NCBI RefSeq assembly: GCF_018417535.1 | Contig: NZ_CP070977.1 | Coordinates: 744,001-808,000, forward strand | From: Burkholderia pyrrocinia | GTDB taxonomy: Bacteria; Pseudomonadota; Gammaproteobacteria; Burkholderiales; Burkholderiaceae | DNA length: 64,000 bases | Direction: 5' to 3' | Shown here: positions 61,662 through 64,000 of the stretch, piece by piece | How positions within the stretch are numbered: the first letter of the stretch is position 1 | Layout of the letters: every line of letters starts with the position of its first letter | Notes under the pieces: generated by a model | The model's input: only the letters and a program-made list of their open reading frames with translations | Told to the model about the DNA's origin: nothing | The model's database searches: none | Translations under genes and position numbers: made by a program

Positions 61662-62222
61662 TTACGCGTCCGGATCGGCACTGCGCCCGATGATCTTCGT
61701 CGGAAACGGCTCGCCGCTGGCGCGCGACGGCAACGTGTGCGGATCGTCACCCGCATCGCGGCGGCGCGGCGCAATCGCATCGAGCAGCGCCTGCTGCTCG
61801 GGCGGAATCTGATAGTCCCAGCCGAACCGGCTCAACTGCAGGCTCTGCGCGATCCGCAGCGCGGGTTCCATGAAGCGGATCGCCGCGGGCGGCGCGTAGC
61901 GCGCGTCGACGGTCTTCAGGAACAGCGACAGCCAGCGGCTGAAATGGGCCGGCTCGATCCCGTCGAGCGGCTGGTGCGCCTGCTGCACGTTGCCGCGATA
62001 GCCCTTGGTGCCGAGCACGAGGCTCGACCAGAACGTGACCATCTTCGGCAGATGGTCGCCCCAGCGGCCGGCCAATTTCGCGTCGAACACGGGCCCGAGC
62101 AGCGGATCGGCGCGCACGCGGTCGTAGAACGCGTAGACGAGATCGCGGATGTTGTCTTCGGTCGGCTCGGCATCGCGAGGGCGGGCCGGTGCGGTTTCGG
62201 GCGAGGCGGGCAGGGCGGTCAT
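61662..62222 (-). CDS. Group III truncated haemoglobin
   Basis: 186 residues. The globin core is residues ~20-135: NIRDLVYAFYDRVRADPLLG, MVTFWSSLVLGTKGYRGN, QQAHQPLDGIEPAHFSRWLS, with the proximal His in the AHFSRW segment and Trp in WDYQIPPE, typical of group III. It probably scavenges or senses NO/O2. A C-terminal tail of ~40 residues is unusual. It is divergent from the NsrR-like regulator with an operator between. Confidence 0.88.
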   Translation of the reverse strand: MTALPASPETAPARPRDAEPTEDNIRDLVYAFYDRVRADPLLGPVFDAKLAGRWGDHLPKMVTFWSSLVLGTKGYRGNVQQAHQPLDGIEPAHFSRWLSLFLKTVDARYAPPAAIRFMEPALRIAQSLQLSRFGWDYQIPPEQQALLDAIAPRRRDAGDDPHTLPSRASGEPFPTKIIGRSADPDA

Positions 62223-62335
62223 GGCAAAAGGGCCGGAAGATCGGGGCGAAAAGCGGAGCGGCGGTGCGGGCGACAGGCAGGACGCCGGCAGGATTTTGAC
62301 GCAAAATAGCGTCCACCAACCCCTGAAAAACGTGT

Positions 62336-62350
62336 AGATGCCACGCATCT
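62336..62350. promoter_or_regulatory. NsrR-type operator between globin and regulator genes
   Basis: AGATGC-CAC-GCATCT is a perfect 6-bp inverted repeat with a 3-base centre, followed by TT; the AAGATGC half-site is the NsrR motif. It lies between the divergent genes, where it could control both. Confidence 0.65.
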
Positions 62351-62474
62351 TATTGCGCGCACGCGATCCCGGCAACCCACCGTCGCGGAACGGGGCCGCC
62401 GGCTGGCCCGGCGTGCGTTCCGGTCGGCTCGACTCACGTAATCGGGGCACGATCGATCCTTTCCGTATTCGCCC

Positions 62475-62993
62475 ATGAGACTCACCGACTACACCGACTA
62501 TTCGCTGCGCGTGATGCTGTACCTTGCCGTGCGGGGCGAGGGGCTCGCGACGATCCAGGAGATCTCGGACGCCTACGGCATCTCGAAGAACCATCTGATG
62601 AAAGTCGTGCAGCAGCTCGGCGAGCTGGGATGGGTCGACACGGTCCGAGGCCGCAATGGCGGGCTGCGGCTGTTCGCGGAATCGCTGCTGCTGACGGTCG
62701 GCCAGGTCGTGCGTGCGACCGAGAGCGACTTCGCGCTGGTCGGCTGCTTTTCGACCGACGGTAGCGAGTCGCGCGGCTGCGTGATCGAACCGCAGTGCCG
62801 CCTGAAGGGGGTGCTGGCGGCCGCGCGCGATGCGTTCTTCGCCGAGCTCGACCGCCACACGCTCGGCGAGCTGGTCGAACCCGCGTCGCCGCTCATGGCA
62901 TTGCTCGGCATCCGTCCGGTCACGCTCTCGCGCGCCGCGCCGTCACCGGACGAATCGCCTGAGCCTGTCGAGCCGCCATCGACTGCCGGCTGA
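62475..62993 (+). CDS. nsrR: Rrf2-family regulator, NsrR-like
   Basis: 172 residues. The winged helix reads MRLTDYTDYSLRVMLYLAVR, ISDAYGISKNHLMKVVQQL and VRGRNGGLRL; three Cys (VGCFSTDGSESRGCVIEPQC, near residues 91-110) fit the NsrR [Fe-S] cluster spacing. NsrR senses nitric oxide and represses detoxification genes. The divergent globin and operator support that function. A Pro/Ser-rich C-terminal tail is lineage-specific. Confidence 0.88.
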   Translation: MRLTDYTDYSLRVMLYLAVRGEGLATIQEISDAYGISKNHLMKVVQQLGELGWVDTVRGRNGGLRLFAESLLLTVGQVVRATESDFALVGCFSTDGSESRGCVIEPQCRLKGVLAAARDAFFAELDRHTLGELVEPASPLMALLGIRPVTLSRAAPSPDESPEPVEPPSTAG

Positions 62994-63071
62994 CACGCGG
63001 CGCCGCGTCCCGCCCCCCGGCTGCGGCATTGCCATCCAGCGATTTTTTGCGCTGAATCAACCCGAATTTCG

Positions 63072-63099
63072 CTTGAAAGCCGCATAACCATCCTCATCT
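63072..63099 (+). promoter_or_regulatory. Sigma-32-type heat-shock promoter of clpB
   Basis: CTTGAAA (63072-63078), 13-base spacer and CCTCATCT (63092-63099), close to the sigma-32 consensus (CTTGAAA-N13-15-CCCCATNT), 35 bases before the clpB start. Confidence 0.8.
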
Positions 63100-63133
63100 T
63101 GGTGTTAATCGAAAATTGGAGGTCTCGACTAAA

Positions 63134-64000
63134 TGAGAATCGACAAGCTCACCACCAAGTTCCAGGAAGCACTCGCGGACGCGCAAAGCCTTGCGGCAGG
63201 CCGCGACAATCAATACATCGAACCCGTTCACGTACTGGCCGCGCTGGTCGCGCAGCACGACGGTTCCGCCCGCTCGCTGATGTCGCGCGCGGGCGTTCAC
63301 ATCCAGGCGCTGCAAGGCGCGCTGAACGAAGTGATCTCGCGCCTGCCGCAAGTCACGGGCACGGGCGGCGACATCCAGATCGGCCGTGAGTTGGCCGGGC
63401 TGCTGAACCAGGCCGACAAGGAAGCGCAGAAGCTCAACGACACGTTCATCGCGAGCGAGATGTTCCTGCTCGCCGTGTCCGACGACAAGGGCGAAGCCGG
63501 CAAGCTCGCGCGCCAGCACGGCCTCACGCGCAAGGCGCTCGAAGCCGCGATCGCTGCAGTACGCGGCGGCTCGCAGGTGCATAGCCAGGACGCCGAAAGC
63601 CAGCGCGAGGCGCTGAAGAAGTACACGGTCGACCTGACCGAGCGCGCCCGTTCGGGCAAGCTCGATCCGGTGATCGGCCGCGACGATGAAATCCGCCGTT
63701 CGATCCAGATCCTGCAGCGCCGCACGAAGAACAACCCGGTGCTGATCGGCGAGCCGGGCGTCGGCAAGACCGCGATCGTCGAAGGGCTCGCGCAGCGGAT
63801 CGTCAACGGCGAAGTGCCCGAGACGCTGAAGGGCAAGCGCGTGCTGTCGCTCGACATGGCCGCACTGCTCGCGGGCGCGAAGTACCGCGGCGAGTTCGAG
63901 GAGCGCCTGAAGGCCGTGCTCAACGACATCGCGAAGGACGAAGGCCAGACGATCGTCTTCATCGACGAAATCCATACGATGGTCGGTGCGGGCAAGGCCG
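63134..64000 (+). CDS. clpB: ClpB disaggregase, N-terminal part
   Basis: The first ~289 residues; the gene runs off the right edge. The Clp N-domain repeats ([31 protein letters not shown]) are followed by the first AAA+ module with Walker [14 protein letters not shown] near residue 208 and pore/Walker [12 protein letters not shown] near 276. ClpB is a hexameric ATPase that with DnaK recovers proteins from aggregates. It is preceded by a sigma-32-type promoter. The start follows TTGGAGG. Confidence 0.96.

Overview
This window looks like a chromosomal segment of a Burkholderia, most likely of the B. cepacia complex. Base composition is high in G+C with strong third-position GC, and the gene orders mltG-tmk-holB-tatD, rpsF-priB-rpsR-rplI-dnaB and the arn (L-Ara4N) cluster with a split arnA are typical of that genus. 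The organism call rests on gene content and order; no database search was possible.

Positions 1-23062 are core genome. They hold mltG (partial)-tmk-holB-tatD; a signal-peptide ankyrin protein and a Rap1a/Tai-like protein; an MscS channel, an AAA ATPase and a GT4 glycosyltransferase; small envelope proteins (SYLF lipoprotein, PsiF-like, BON-LysM); an asparaginase; a leftward glyoxylate/tartronate-semialdehyde set (gcl, hyi, glxR) beside a LysR regulator; an ECF sigma/anti-sigma pair; and the ribosomal operon ending in dnaB. DnaB is split by a 347-residue intein inside its Walker A motif, with the Trp/Cys/Thr signature of class 3 inteins and two LAGLIDADG motifs.

Positions 23063-41091 are an integrated ~18 kb element of lower G+C. 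It sits in the first codons of a DUF47 (PhoU-like) gene; its right end rebuilds those codons with only synonymous changes and supplies a new upstream region that contains a Pho-box-like sequence. Left to right it carries a tyrosine integrase, three repeated promoters of which two drive putative small RNAs, an AlpA-like regulator, a replication-protein gene with four 21-bp iterons inside it, tail genes (fibre, hub, tape measure), a terminase-small-like protein and an HNH endonuclease, a DUF4145 protein, a serine recombinase, two PrtN-like activators, a C4/P4-CI-like RNA immunity region, and an unusual lipoprotein joining an EexN-like domain to a GspG pseudopilin domain. I find no portal, capsid, large terminase or lysis genes, so it is either a degraded prophage or a phage satellite that carries tail-tip genes.

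Positions 41061-64000 are core genome again. They hold the DUF47-pit phosphate uptake pair; a leftward run of an NlpC/P60 lipoprotein, phoH and bcp; a complete leftward arn cluster (arnT, an ArnE/F-like subunit, arnB, arnC, formyltransferase, UDP-glucuronate decarboxylase, arnD) for 4-amino-4-deoxy-arabinose modification of lipid A; an aminotransferase-hom-thrC threonine set; moeA-moaD-moaE with a block of covarying hairpin repeats between moaD and moaE; a truncated haemoglobin divergent from an NsrR-like regulator with a palindromic operator between them; and the start of clpB behind a sigma-32-type promoter. I see no tRNA, rRNA, CRISPR array or IS element.
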